Source of the DNA: Succinatimonas sp. UBA6849
GTDB taxonomy: Bacteria > Pseudomonadota > Gammaproteobacteria > Enterobacterales > Succinivibrionaceae
Assembly: GCA_002449335.1 (NCBI GenBank)
Contig: DKDL01000072.1
Span: 1-38,136, forward strand
DNA: 38,136 bases
Direction: 5' to 3'
This document shows positions 1 to 8,007 of this stretch, one piece after another (the first letter of the stretch is position 1; the number at the start of each line of letters is the position of its first letter). Below the pieces are notes generated by a model, which saw only the letters and a list, made by a program, of their open reading frames with translations, was not told the DNA's origin and did no database searches. The translations under genes and the position numbers were made by a program.

Positions 1-155
1 TGACCCATGAGATGGGCTTTGCTCGTCAGGTTGCAGACCGTGTGGTATTCATGGCAGACGGTACCATCATTGAAGAAGGTACACCAGAACACTTCTTTAC
101 AGAACCTAAGAACGAACGTGTAAAACAGTTCTTAGGAAAAATATTAAAACACTAA
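1..155 (+). CDS. Amino acid ABC transporter ATP-binding protein, C-terminal end (partial)
   Basis: Only the last 51 codons are present; the reading frame begins at base 3 and stops with TAA at 153-155. The remnant starts with THEMGFARQVADRVVFM. This is the switch-histidine (H-loop) region typical of GlnQ/ArtP/GltL-type ATPases of polar amino acid transporters, followed by the usual EEGTPEHFF segment and a short C-terminal helix. The ATPase would sit on the cytoplasmic face and power uptake by the two permeases encoded downstream. Thirty-one bases separate it from the binding-protein gene, so it is almost certainly the first visible gene of the same operon. Walker A, Q-loop and signature motifs lie outside the window. 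Confidence 0.93.
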   Translation, partial: THEMGFARQVADRVVFMADGTIIEEGTPEHFFTEPKNERVKQFLGKILKH

Positions 156-186
156 TTTCATTACGATTATGCTTTAAGGAGCTCTT

Positions 187-1035
187 ATGAAATCATTACA
201 AAATTTACTCTCTTTAGGAGTTGCAGCAGCCCTAGGTATTGCAACTTTTGCATCAACTGCATCTGCTGAGGCACCATCAGACGTTAAAGAAATCAAAGCA
301 ATTCAGGATAGAGGTGTTCTGCGTGTTGGTGTAAAAAATGACGTTGTAGGTTTTTCTGTAAAAGATCCTCTATCAGGCGAATATACAGGTTTTGAAGATA
401 CTTTAGCTACTTTAATTGCTAAAGAGATAGGTGAAGATATCGAAGTTGAGTTCACAGCTGTAACCGCAGCTACAAGATCAGAGTTAATTGATTCTGGAGA
501 TCTTGACTGTGTATTAGCAACATTCACAATTACTCCAGAGCGAAAAAAGAACTGGGATTTCTCAACAGCTTACTACCAGGATGCTGTATCAGTATTAGTT
601 GAGAACAAGAGTGAAATCCACCACTTAAAGGACTTATTAGGTAAGACTGTTGGTGTTTCATCAGGTTCAACCTCAGCTAAAGCTTTAGTTCAGGCTATGA
701 TTGATAACAAGATCTTAGATGGTAAGAACTTCAATGCCGATAAATTCGATCCTGCTACTTGGTCTGAGGGTGTTAAGTTCCATCAGTTTGATAACTACCC
801 TGCAATTTCAACTGCATTAGCAGCAAATGAGGTTCAGGCTTTCTGCGTTGATAAGTCAATCTTAAATATTTACAAGACTCCATCCCGCAGCTTCATCGAT
901 GAGAAGTTCTCTCCTCAAGAGTACGGTGTTGTAACCAAGAAAGGTTCAGGTCTATCACCATTTATCGATGGTTTAATCAAGAAATGGTTAGCTGACGGCA
1001 CCATTGAGAAGTTAATCAAAGAAAACAATCTATAA
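187..1035 (+). CDS. Periplasmic aspartate/glutamate-type binding protein (PEB1-like, SBP family 3)
   Basis: The 282-residue precursor has a Sec signal peptide (about residues 1-27, ending STASA before EAPS), so it is exported to the periplasm. The mature part is a family 3 solute-binding fold. VGVKNDV near residue 48, ATFTITPERK near residue 112, and SIL and YGVVTKK near the C-terminus are the stretches I recall from Campylobacter PEB1 and GluB/GltI proteins, which bind aspartate and glutamate. The TPERK arginine is expected to contact the ligand. SD AAGGAG lies just upstream of ATG. It follows the ATPase and precedes the permeases. A strong hairpin right after the gene probably protects its mRNA and raises its output relative to the permeases. 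Exact substrate is inferred. Confidence 0.9.
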   Translation: MKSLQNLLSLGVAAALGIATFASTASAEAPSDVKEIKAIQDRGVLRVGVKNDVVGFSVKDPLSGEYTGFEDTLATLIAKEIGEDIEVEFTAVTAATRSELIDSGDLDCVLATFTITPERKKNWDFSTAYYQDAVSVLVENKSEIHHLKDLLGKTVGVSSGSTSAKALVQAMIDNKILDGKNFNADKFDPATWSEGVKFHQFDNYPAISTALAANEVQAFCVDKSILNIYKTPSRSFIDEKFSPQEYGVVTKKGSGLSPFIDGLIKKWLADGTIEKLIKENNL

Positions 1036-1094
1036 TTTAAAGGCTGTAAATTTAGGATTGTTTTAACAAGATAACTTTAGATTAAAAGTTAGTA

Positions 1095-1118
1095 GGTTGC
1101 CCCTTTTTAGGGGCAACC
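1095..1118 (+). promoter_or_regulatory. Intercistronic stem-loop between binding protein and first permease
   Basis: GGTTGCCCC (1095-1103) and GGGGCAACC (1110-1118) form a perfect 9-bp stem with loop TTTTTA. No T-run follows, so it is unlikely to be an efficient terminator. In binding-protein-dependent transporter operons such a hairpin commonly blocks 3' exonucleases and leaves more mRNA for the binding protein than for the permeases. It abuts the ATG at 1119 and so argues against that codon as the permease start. Confidence 0.75.
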
Positions 1119-1139
1119 ATGTTTAAAAAGGATAAGTCA

Positions 1140-1841
1140 ATGGGTAACTTATTTTCTTTAGATGCGTGGATGATGGTCTGGCACTTTAAAGAAACTTTTA
1201 TTTTAGGTTTTTTTACCACTGTAGGAGTTTCACTGTCAGCACTTTTAATTTCATTATGTCTTGGCATCATCTTTGGACTGATGGCAACATCTGGAAAAAA
1301 CACTCTTGCAGCTATTGCTCGTGTGTATGTTGAATTTGTTCAAAATACCCCACTTCTGCTTCAGATCTGCTTTTTATACTATGCTTTATCCTTCTCAGGA
1401 CACAGTATTGGTATTTTGATGTCAGGCATTATCTCTATTGGTATTTACCATGGAGCTTACATGGCTGAAGTTATCAGAGCTGGTATTCAATCTATTAACA
1501 AAGGTCAGTTTGAAGCTGCCTATACTCAAGGCTTTAATTACTTTGGCACCATGTATTACATCATTCTGCCTCAGAGTATCAAGATTATCCTGCCTCCAAT
1601 GGTTAATCAGGTGGTAAACCTAATCAAAAACACCTCTTGCTTATACATCATCGGCGGTTCTGATTTAATCTCTTTAACCTACAGTTTCGTAACAGGCGCA
1701 ACCACTGGTGGCGCATATGGTCCTGCATATTTAGTTTGCGGTGTCCTGTTCTTTATCTTCTGTTATCCTCTGTCAAAGATGGCTTCAAGTTGGGAGAACA
1801 ACTTAAAGAAGCGTGACAGAATGACATCTACTGCTAAATAG
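1140..1841 (+). CDS. Polar amino acid ABC transporter permease 1
   Basis: Inner-membrane permease of the HisM/GltK class, about 233 residues. Hydrophobic segments alternate along the whole chain. The region FVQNTPLLLQICFLYYA early in the protein and the EAA loop region (AAYTQGFNYFGTMYYIILPQ, about residues 120-140) are the family marks; the EAA loop contacts the ATPase. I place the start at ATG 1140, giving MGNLFSL, because AAGGA at 1128-1132 is correctly spaced from it. The in-frame ATG at 1119 has no ribosome binding site and touches the hairpin stem. The gene lies 8 bases before the second permease; the pair should form a heterodimeric channel. Confidence 0.9.
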   Translation: MGNLFSLDAWMMVWHFKETFILGFFTTVGVSLSALLISLCLGIIFGLMATSGKNTLAAIARVYVEFVQNTPLLLQICFLYYALSFSGHSIGILMSGIISIGIYHGAYMAEVIRAGIQSINKGQFEAAYTQGFNYFGTMYYIILPQSIKIILPPMVNQVVNLIKNTSCLYIIGGSDLISLTYSFVTGATTGGAYGPAYLVCGVLFFIFCYPLSKMASSWENNLKKRDRMTSTAK

Positions 1842-1849
1842 GAGATAAA

Positions 1850-2632
1850 ATGGAAACTTCATTATTACAAGAATGGATGGCAAGCTTTCATATCCTAAGT
1901 ATCGATGCCATTATCATTTACATTTTAAAAGGTACCCTGTTTACAGTGATCATTTCTGCTATTGCTGTATTCTTAGGTGTAATTTTCGGCTCTGTTTTAG
2001 CTTTAGTTAGAAACTACTGTAATGCTCCAAAATACAGAGTGTTTAAATACCTTGCGATTACTTACATTGAGATCTTCCGTAACACTCCATTACTGTTATG
2101 GATCTTTATCTGTGTAGTATTCTGCCCTGTACCTTCAATCTTTGCTCATAAACTGTTTGGCCTGACAACAGTTGAAACTAAGCTATTGTTCAAAGCTTCT
2201 ATTGCTCTGATCCTGTTTACCTCTTCTGTTATCGCAGAGATCATCCGTGGTGGTTTAAATTCAATTCCGCAAGGACAGTTTGAAGCTGGTTACTCACAAG
2301 GATTCAATGTTGTACAGATTATGATTTACATCATTCTGCCACAAGCTATCCGTAACGTAGTACCTACTCTGCTAAGTCAGATCATAACCACTATTAAGGA
2401 TTCTTCATATCTTGCAAACGTTGCAACAGTTGAACTTATGTCACGTGTAAGACAGATTTTAAGCTCTGCAAATATGTATAATGGCATTGGTAACATCAAC
2501 GTTTCAGATGTATTCGTGCTCTATGGTTGTGCTGCTGTAATTTACTTTATTATTAACTTCAGCCTCTCATTGTTCGTTCGCCATCTGAACGCTAAAAAGA
2601 GCAAGGTAAGAATTACAGCTGTTAAAGCTTAA
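1850..2632 (+). CDS. Polar amino acid ABC transporter permease 2
   Basis: A 260-residue integral membrane protein of the HisQ/GltJ class, partner of the permease just upstream. Conserved features are EIFRNTPLLLWIFICVVF (about residues 75-92) and the ATPase-contacting EAA loop, FEAGYSQGFNVVQIMIYIILPQ, in the middle. About five hydrophobic segments are visible. SD GGAG lies at the end of the previous gene, so the two permeases are likely translationally coupled. Together with the ATPase end at 1-155 and the binding protein at 187-1035 it completes an importer for an acidic or polar amino acid. It ends with a basic cytoplasmic tail. Confidence 0.9.
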   Translation: METSLLQEWMASFHILSIDAIIIYILKGTLFTVIISAIAVFLGVIFGSVLALVRNYCNAPKYRVFKYLAITYIEIFRNTPLLLWIFICVVFCPVPSIFAHKLFGLTTVETKLLFKASIALILFTSSVIAEIIRGGLNSIPQGQFEAGYSQGFNVVQIMIYIILPQAIRNVVPTLLSQIITTIKDSSYLANVATVELMSRVRQILSSANMYNGIGNINVSDVFVLYGCAAVIYFIINFSLSLFVRHLNAKKSKVRITAVKA

Positions 2633-2643
2633 TGAGGTAAGCT

Positions 2644-3249
2644 ATGTCACATTATGTTGTAACCATCTCAAGACAGTTTGCTGCAATGGGCAGAACCATT
2701 GGTTTAAAAATGGCATCAAACTTAGGCATTGAGTTACTCGATAGAGATATCGTAAAAGAAGCAGCTAAAAGATTAGGTTTACAGAAAGGTGAGATTAGTC
2801 ACTATGACGAAAAGCCTGGTCGCCAGAGTTTTTTCTTAAGAAAAACTTACCTTTTTGATTTTTCTGTATACAGCATTCACAACAACGTTTTTGAAGTACA
2901 GAAAAACATTATTCAAGACTATGCAGATAAAGAGTCTTGCATTATTGTTGGCCGTTGCGCTGACAGTATTTTAAGAGACAGAAAGAACATTCTTAATATC
3001 TGTATCTATGCTCCATTAGATGCTCGTTTGCAAAACTGTATCAATGAGCTTGGCATGGATGAGGATAAAGCTCTAGAGCAGATTAAAACAGTTGATGAAG
3101 CTCGTGAAGCATACAGAAAGAAGCACTGTCCTGAGTGTACTAGCGAATTTGATGACAGACACATTATGATCGATTCAAGTCGATTTGGCATCGATAAGAC
3201 AGCTGAAATTTTAACAGACATTGTTAAAAATACAGTTGCAAAAGATTAG
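2644..3249 (+). CDS. Cytidylate-kinase-like protein (Cytidylate_kin2 family)
   Basis: 201 residues, soluble, no signal peptide. The N-terminus VVTISRQFAAMGRTIGLKMA matches the start of the cytidylate-kinase-like family, where ISRQ is followed by a degenerate nucleotide-binding loop. DRDIV (about residue 34) and IIVGRCADSIL (about residues 99-109) are further family marks. Like other members it lacks the canonical P-loop lysine of true CMP kinases, so kinase activity and substrate are unknown. It follows the second permease by 11 bases with its own SD (GAGG), making it the last gene of the transporter operon. A role tied to amino acid uptake is only inferred from position. Confidence 0.78.
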   Translation: MSHYVVTISRQFAAMGRTIGLKMASNLGIELLDRDIVKEAAKRLGLQKGEISHYDEKPGRQSFFLRKTYLFDFSVYSIHNNVFEVQKNIIQDYADKESCIIVGRCADSILRDRKNILNICIYAPLDARLQNCINELGMDEDKALEQIKTVDEAREAYRKKHCPECTSEFDDRHIMIDSSRFGIDKTAEILTDIVKNTVAKD

Positions 3250-3275
3250 TCTTTACAATTCATCATCAAAGTTAT

Positions 3276-3317
3276 AATCCTCCACTTGCTATCTCTGGCA
3301 ACGGAGGATTTTCTTTT
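3276..3317 (+). terminator. Rho-independent terminator of the transporter operon
   Basis: AATCCTCC (3276-3283) pairs with GGAGGATT (3303-3310), with an inner TTGC/GCAA helix, followed by TTCTTTT. It lies 26 bases after the kinase-like gene and ahead of the his promoter. Confidence 0.75.
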
Positions 3318-3431
3318 ACACCATTCAATAAGACTCTTTTGCTCAAAAGACACTTTTACCTTTAAAATCATTTTGTAATTCCGTTATTTTTACCTCATTT
3401 TGCCCACTTTTAGATCCTTTTAGCTTTCTGT

Positions 3432-3458
3432 TTGTTTTATTAGCACTTGTGGTACACT
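3432..3458 (+). promoter_or_regulatory. Probable his operon promoter
   Basis: TACACT at 3453-3458 preceded by TGG gives an extended -10 element. The -35 is weak (TTGTTT or TTTGTT around 3431-3437). Transcription would start near 3465, leaving a leader of about 67 nt before hisG. No histidine-rich leader peptide can be read in this leader. Confidence 0.5.
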
Positions 3459-3467
3459 AAACAGGTC

Positions 3468-3526
3468 AAGAGTGTTAATTCACTCTTTTTGTTTTAACTA
3501 AATTTATTTACTAATTTAAAAAGAGT
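3468..3526 (+). promoter_or_regulatory. hisG leader with alternative hairpins, possible attenuator
   Basis: Segment 1 (AAGAGTG, 3468-3474) pairs with segment 2 (CACTCTT, 3481-3487) around loop TTAATT and is followed by a T-run, like a small intrinsic terminator. Segment 2 extended (ACTCTTTTT, 3482-3490) is also perfectly complementary to segment 3 (AAAAAGAGT, 3518-3526), which contains the hisG ribosome binding site. The two pairings exclude each other: one leaves the site free, the other hides it. A regulatory role is inference; the pairings are visible in the sequence. Confidence 0.5.
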
Positions 3527-3531
3527 TTACT

Positions 3532-4464
3532 ATGAGTATTTGCAAAGCATGTTGCGAAAATCAAGGCAGCGAAAAGAAGCGCCTGCGTATTGCAATTCAG
3601 AAATCCGGCCGTCTAACTGACGAAACAGAAAAATTATTTAAGAGCAGTGGCATTAAGATCTCTGCTAGCCGTGATCATCTACTTGCACATGCTGAAAATC
3701 TGCCTATCGACATTTTGCGAGTACGTGACGATGATATTCCAGGTCTTGTAATGGATCATGTAGTTGACTGGGGTATCGTAGGTCAGAATGTTTTAGAAGA
3801 GACCACCATGCAGCGTGAAGTTGATGGTCTGTATACAGGCTTTAACGAGGTTATGAAATTAAACTTCGGTGATTGCCGTCTGTCAGTTGCTGTTCCTACA
3901 GAGCATCAGTGGACTGGTCTTAAAGATCTTGAAGGTTGCAAGATCGCAACTACTTACCCTTTCTTATTACGCCGTGCTATGAAAAATGCTGGTGTTAACT
4001 ACAAATCAGTTCTTTTAACAGGTTCTGTTGAAGTTGCACCTCGTGCAGGTTTAGCTGATGCAATCTGCGATCTAGTATGTACAGGCGCTACCTTACAGTC
4101 TAACGGCTTAAAGGAAGTTGAGACCATTTATACCTCAAAGGCTGTTTTAATTGGTCGTGACCAGCCTTTATACCCAGAAAAGCAGGCTATTGCAGATCTT
4201 TTAATCCAGAGATTCAAGGGTGTAATGTCAGCTGTTGAGAGTAAGTACATCATGATGAATGCACCTCGCAACAAGCTAGAGGCTATTCGAGCAATTCTTC
4301 CAGGTGCTGAGAATCCTTCAATTATTGAGCTAGAGGGAAGCCCTGATCATGTAGCTTTACACGTAGTATCACGTGAAAAGTTATTCTGGGAAACCTTAGA
4401 GCAGTTAAAAGAGTTAGGAGCAACATCAATTCTAGTTGTTCCTATCGAAAAGATGCTTGACTAA
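3532..4464 (+). CDS. hisG: ATP phosphoribosyltransferase, long form
   Basis: Catalyses the first and normally feedback-controlled step of histidine synthesis, joining PRPP and ATP to phosphoribosyl-ATP in the cytoplasm. At 310 residues it is the long HisG form, which carries its own C-terminal histidine-binding regulatory domain and does not need HisZ. Strong family stretches are LRIAIQKSGRL (about 18-28), ILRVRDDDIPGLVMD (about 62-76), GSVEVAPRAGLADAICDLV (about 164-182) and SILVVPIEKML at the end. Compared with E. coli it has a slightly longer N-terminus with clustered cysteines (CKACC, residues 4-8), which is unusual. The ATG has SD AAGAG at a proper distance. First gene of the operon. Confidence 0.98.
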   Translation: MSICKACCENQGSEKKRLRIAIQKSGRLTDETEKLFKSSGIKISASRDHLLAHAENLPIDILRVRDDDIPGLVMDHVVDWGIVGQNVLEETTMQREVDGLYTGFNEVMKLNFGDCRLSVAVPTEHQWTGLKDLEGCKIATTYPFLLRRAMKNAGVNYKSVLLTGSVEVAPRAGLADAICDLVCTGATLQSNGLKEVETIYTSKAVLIGRDQPLYPEKQAIADLLIQRFKGVMSAVESKYIMMNAPRNKLEAIRAILPGAENPSIIELEGSPDHVALHVVSREKLFWETLEQLKELGATSILVVPIEKMLD

Positions 4465-4483
4465 GACTCATTCAATCAATTTG

Positions 4484-4515
4484 AGGGCATAAATTGACAA
4501 CTTTATTTATGCCCT
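4484..4515 (+). promoter_or_regulatory. Intercistronic stem-loop between hisG and hisD
   Basis: AGGGCATAAAT (4484-4494) and ATTTATGCCCT (4505-4515) form a perfect 11-bp stem with a 10-base loop, ending a few bases before the hisD ribosome binding site (AAGGA). There is no T-run. It probably stabilises the upstream hisG end or adjusts hisG/hisD stoichiometry, like the hairpin at 1095-1118. Confidence 0.7.
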
Positions 4516-4530
4516 GCTAAAGGATATAAG

Positions 4531-5814
4531 ATGGAAGTTAAAATTTGGAAAGAGCTTAACGAAGCTCAAAAAGAAGAAGCATTGACACGTCCCGCACAAA
4601 CTACATCTGGTAAAGTGCAGGAGATTGTTGAAAACATCATCTCACGTATCCGTAAAGAGGGCGATAGCGCCCTTTTTGAGTTTTCAAAGACTCTGGATAA
4701 ATACGAAGGTGACAACATTGAGCTTAGCGAAAAAGAAATCAAAGACGCTTGTTCAAAAGTATCTCAGTCTCTAAAAGATGCTATCGATACAGCTTATGAG
4801 AACATCAAAAAGTTCCACGCAGCTCAAACTCCTCACACTGTAAAATTAGAAACCTACCCTGGTATCGTTTGTGAAACTCACACCCACCCTATTGATTCTG
4901 TTGGTCTTTATGTACCAGGTGGTTCAGCTCCATTAGTATCAACAGCCTTAATGTTAGCAGTACCTGCTGCTATTGCTGGCTGTCCACAGGTTATTCTGTG
5001 TTCACCTCCTCCAATTTCTGATGCCATTATTTATGCTGCTACAAAAGCCGGCGTAAAACGCATCTTTAATTTAGGTGGTGCCCAAGCAATTGCTGCTATG
5101 GCATACGGCACTCAGACTGTGCCTAAGGTATTAAAGATCTTTGGACCTGGTAACCAGTTTGTAACTATGGCAAAGCGTTTAGTATCAAATGATCCACACG
5201 GTGCTGCTATTGATATGCCAGCTGGTCCTTCAGAGGTTTTAGTAATTGCAGACGATAAGGCAAATCCATCATTTGTAGCTGCTGACTTGTTATCACAGGC
5301 AGAGCATGGTCCAGACTCACAGGTAATTTTAGTTACCCAGTCAGAAAAGTTTGCAAAAGATGCTATGGCTGAAGTTGAAAAGCAGTTAGCAGTTCTTCCA
5401 CGAAAAGAAATTGCGTCTAAGGCTCTATCAAAGAGTACTGCTATTGTTGTAGACAACTTAGATGAAGCTTGCACAGTATCTAACACTTACGCCCCAGAGC
5501 ACTTAATTTTGCAGGTTGAAGAGCCTGAATCATTGCTAGGTAAATTACGTAATGTAGGTTCTATCTTCGTTGGTGCGTACACTCCAGAATCTTTAGGTGA
5601 CTATGCATCAGGCACTAACCACACATTACCTACATATGGTTATGCTAAGACATGCTGTGCTTTAGGTACTGACGACTATCGCAGACGTTACACAGTTCAA
5701 AAAGCAACCAAAGAAGGATTAAAGGCAATTGCTTCTACCGTAACCACCATGGCTGACGCTGAAGGTCTTGGAGCTCACAAGAATGCAGTTGTTGTAAGAG
5801 TTAACAGTCTTTAA
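4531..5814 (+). CDS. hisD: Histidinol dehydrogenase
   Basis: Catalyses the last two oxidations of histidine synthesis, L-histidinol to L-histidine via the aldehyde, with NAD and zinc. The 427-residue length is normal. Clear family stretches are VDSVGLYVPGGSAPLVST-like (SVGLYVPGG near residue 125), KIFGPGNQFVTMAKR (about 203-217), DMPAGPSEVLVIAD (about 229-242), the SQAEHGPDSQ segment holding zinc ligands Gln and His, and YAPEHL with the catalytic Glu-His pair. SD AAGGA precedes ATG. It is second in the operon, as in E. coli, and is separated from hisC by 12 bases. Confidence 0.98.
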   Translation: MEVKIWKELNEAQKEEALTRPAQTTSGKVQEIVENIISRIRKEGDSALFEFSKTLDKYEGDNIELSEKEIKDACSKVSQSLKDAIDTAYENIKKFHAAQTPHTVKLETYPGIVCETHTHPIDSVGLYVPGGSAPLVSTALMLAVPAAIAGCPQVILCSPPPISDAIIYAATKAGVKRIFNLGGAQAIAAMAYGTQTVPKVLKIFGPGNQFVTMAKRLVSNDPHGAAIDMPAGPSEVLVIADDKANPSFVAADLLSQAEHGPDSQVILVTQSEKFAKDAMAEVEKQLAVLPRKEIASKALSKSTAIVVDNLDEACTVSNTYAPEHLILQVEEPESLLGKLRNVGSIFVGAYTPESLGDYASGTNHTLPTYGYAKTCCALGTDDYRRRYTVQKATKEGLKAIASTVTTMADAEGLGAHKNAVVVRVNSL

Positions 5815-5826
5815 GAGGAATTATCC

Positions 5827-6900
5827 ATGAATTACGAAAAGTTAATCACCAAACACGTTCAAAAACTTGTTCCTTATCAGTCAGCTCGTCGTATTGGTGG
5901 TCATGGTCATAACTTCTTAAACGCAAATGAGTCTCCAAAAAGTGAAGGCTACTTCTTAAACTCATCAAGCTTGAACCGCTACCCAGAGTGTCAGCCTGAA
6001 GAGTTAGTTGAGCGTTATGCTGATTATGCTGGCGTTCACAAGACTCAGGTAATCGCAACTCGTGGTTCTGATGAGGCTATTGGTCTTATCGTTCGTACTT
6101 TCTGCGAGCCAGGAAAAGAAGGCATCTTAATTGCCCCTCCTACTTACGGTATGTATGAGGTTGCTGCTAATACTAACGATGCATTAGTTGCAGTTGCCGA
6201 GCGTAATGCTGATTTTTCATTAGATGCAGAGCACTTAATTGAAGGTGTAAAGAAAGCTTCATTTCCAGTCAAGGCAATCTTTATCGACAGTCCTGCAAAT
6301 CCTTTAGGTATTGTATTTCCAAAGGATGAGCTCATTAAGTTATTAAAGGCATTGCCTGATACCTTAATCGTTCTTGATGAAGCTTATATCGAGTTTGCAA
6401 CTAAAGAAGACGATTTAACTTATCTTGTAAATGAATACGAGAACTTAATCGTAACCAGAACTCTATCAAAGGCTTTTGCCCTAGCGGGTATTCGCTGTGG
6501 TTTTGCTATTGCCAACGAGAACATTATCAAGGCAATGCTAAAGGTTATTGATCCTTACCCTATCTGCGATCCTGTAGCTCAGATTGCAGTTCAAGCTTTA
6601 TCAGATCATGGTATTGAAATGACCAAAGACAGAGCTTTAAAGTGTAACGAGAGACGTGAAAAACTCGAAGTTGATCTTAAAGCACTACCTTTTGTTAAAA
6701 AGATCTTTGCTTCATTTGGTAACTTCTTATTAGTAGAGTTCACCGATGGTCCTGCTGTATTTAATGCTATGGCTCAAAAAGGCGTGATCTTGCGTTCATT
6801 CGAGACTAAGAAAGGACTTAAGAACTGTATCCGAATTTCAATCGGTTCTGAAGCTGAATTAGAAGAGTTAATGCGTTACTTAAAGGCACTGGAGATTTAA
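5827..6900 (+). CDS. hisC: Histidinol-phosphate aminotransferase
   Basis: PLP-dependent class II aminotransferase that transfers the amino group from glutamate to imidazole-acetol phosphate, giving histidinol phosphate. 357 residues, about the E. coli length. Visible marks are NANESP (near residue 38), the RGSDEAI turn (about 78), LDEAYIEF with the Asp that binds the PLP pyridine nitrogen (about 185), and RTLSKAFALAGIRCGF, whose Lys would carry PLP (about 217). SD AAGAGGAA precedes ATG. Its stop is followed by one base and then the TTG start of hisB, so the two are probably translationally coupled. Confidence 0.97.
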   Translation: MNYEKLITKHVQKLVPYQSARRIGGHGHNFLNANESPKSEGYFLNSSSLNRYPECQPEELVERYADYAGVHKTQVIATRGSDEAIGLIVRTFCEPGKEGILIAPPTYGMYEVAANTNDALVAVAERNADFSLDAEHLIEGVKKASFPVKAIFIDSPANPLGIVFPKDELIKLLKALPDTLIVLDEAYIEFATKEDDLTYLVNEYENLIVTRTLSKAFALAGIRCGFAIANENIIKAMLKVIDPYPICDPVAQIAVQALSDHGIEMTKDRALKCNERREKLEVDLKALPFVKKIFASFGNFLLVEFTDGPAVFNAMAQKGVILRSFETKKGLKNCIRISIGSEAELEELMRYLKALEI

Positions 6901-6901
6901 C

Positions 6902-8005
6902 TTGAAAAAGTACCTTTTTATCGATCGTGATGGAACTTTAGTTACAGAGCCTGAGGATTATCAGGTTGATGCTCTGTCAAAAGTAAAGTTTGAGAAAAAT
7001 GTAATTCCTGCTCTATTAAAATTAAAAGAGCATGGTTTTACATTTGTGATGGTATCTAATCAGGATGGTTTAGGTACTGACTCATTCCCATTAAACACCT
7101 TTACTCCAGCTCATGAGCTTATCTTAAATACCTTAGAGAGCCAGGGGATCGACTTTGAACAGGTTTTAATCTGTCCTCACAAGCCTGAGGATCACTGCTC
7201 ATGCAGAAAGCCTGAACTGGGTCTTGTAATGGCTTATCTAAAAGATACCTCTTGGGATAGAGAAAAGTCTTATTTCATCGGTGACAGAGAAACTGATGTA
7301 AAGATGGGTAAAAACATGGGAATTACTCCTATCCAGTACAACCCAGAGACTATGTCCTGGGATAAGATAGCAGATTCTCTTACTACACCACATCGAATTG
7401 CAACTGTTGAAAGAAATACCCGTGAAACCCAGATCTCAATTACAGTTGATCTTGATCATGCAGGTCAATCTAGTTTCGATACCGGCATTGGTTTCTTTGA
7501 TCATATGCTCGATCAAATCGCAACTCATGGTGGGTTTTCTATCAATGCTAAGGTTAAAGGCGATCTTTATGTTGATGATCACCATACCATCGAAGACACT
7601 GGTATCGCTTTGGGTCAGGCTATCTTAAAAGCACTAGGTGACAAGCGTGGCATCGGTAGATTCGGTTTCGTGCTGCCAATGGATGAAGTTTACGCTAAAG
7701 TCTTTGCTGACTCTTTAGATGATGACAATGTCACTGTTGCTTTAGATATTTCAGGTCGTCCTCATGTAAAGTTTGACTTTGATGCCGAATTTACACGTGA
7801 CAAAGTAGGTCAGATGTCAGCTCAAATGGTGCCTCATTTCTTTGAGTCATTGTCTGTAGCTTTAGGTCTTACCTTGCATATGTATGTATCAAAAGGCAAT
7901 GCTCATCATCAGATTGAAGCTTTATTCAAGGCTTTCGGTCGTGCGCTAAGAGTAGCTTTAGCTCGTCACGGCAATGAATTACCTTCTTCAAAAGGAAAGC
8001 TCTAA
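6902..8005 (+). CDS. hisB: Bifunctional histidinol-phosphatase / imidazoleglycerol-phosphate dehydratase
   Basis: Fused enzyme of the gammaproteobacterial type, 367 residues. The N-terminal HAD phosphatase domain (about 1-165) has FIDRDGTL near residue 5, with the nucleophile Asp, and a zinc-binding Cys/His cluster CPHKPEDHCSC (about 94-104). The C-terminal dehydratase domain (about 170-367) has GFFDHML, DDHHTIED and a second HHQIEALFKAFGRAL stretch, which supply the manganese ligands. It makes two non-consecutive steps, IGP dehydration and histidinol-phosphate hydrolysis. The start codon is TTG at 6902: GGAG at 6890-6893 is well placed, and only MKKYLFIDRDG reads as the family N-terminus. 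It follows hisC by one base. Confidence 0.97.
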   Translation: MKKYLFIDRDGTLVTEPEDYQVDALSKVKFEKNVIPALLKLKEHGFTFVMVSNQDGLGTDSFPLNTFTPAHELILNTLESQGIDFEQVLICPHKPEDHCSCRKPELGLVMAYLKDTSWDREKSYFIGDRETDVKMGKNMGITPIQYNPETMSWDKIADSLTTPHRIATVERNTRETQISITVDLDHAGQSSFDTGIGFFDHMLDQIATHGGFSINAKVKGDLYVDDHHTIEDTGIALGQAILKALGDKRGIGRFGFVLPMDEVYAKVFADSLDDDNVTVALDISGRPHVKFDFDAEFTRDKVGQMSAQMVPHFFESLSVALGLTLHMYVSKGNAHHQIEALFKAFGRALRVALARHGNELPSSKGKL

Positions 8006-8007
8006 TC

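Noticed and set aside
3459..3531. E. coli-type his leader peptide
   Set aside because: There is no ATG followed by a run of CAT/CAC codons in the leader.
5112..5486. Antisense ORF inside hisD and the other short ORFs opposite or out of frame with conserved genes
   Set aside because: They mirror codons of clearly conserved enzymes and carry no independent start signals or family motifs.
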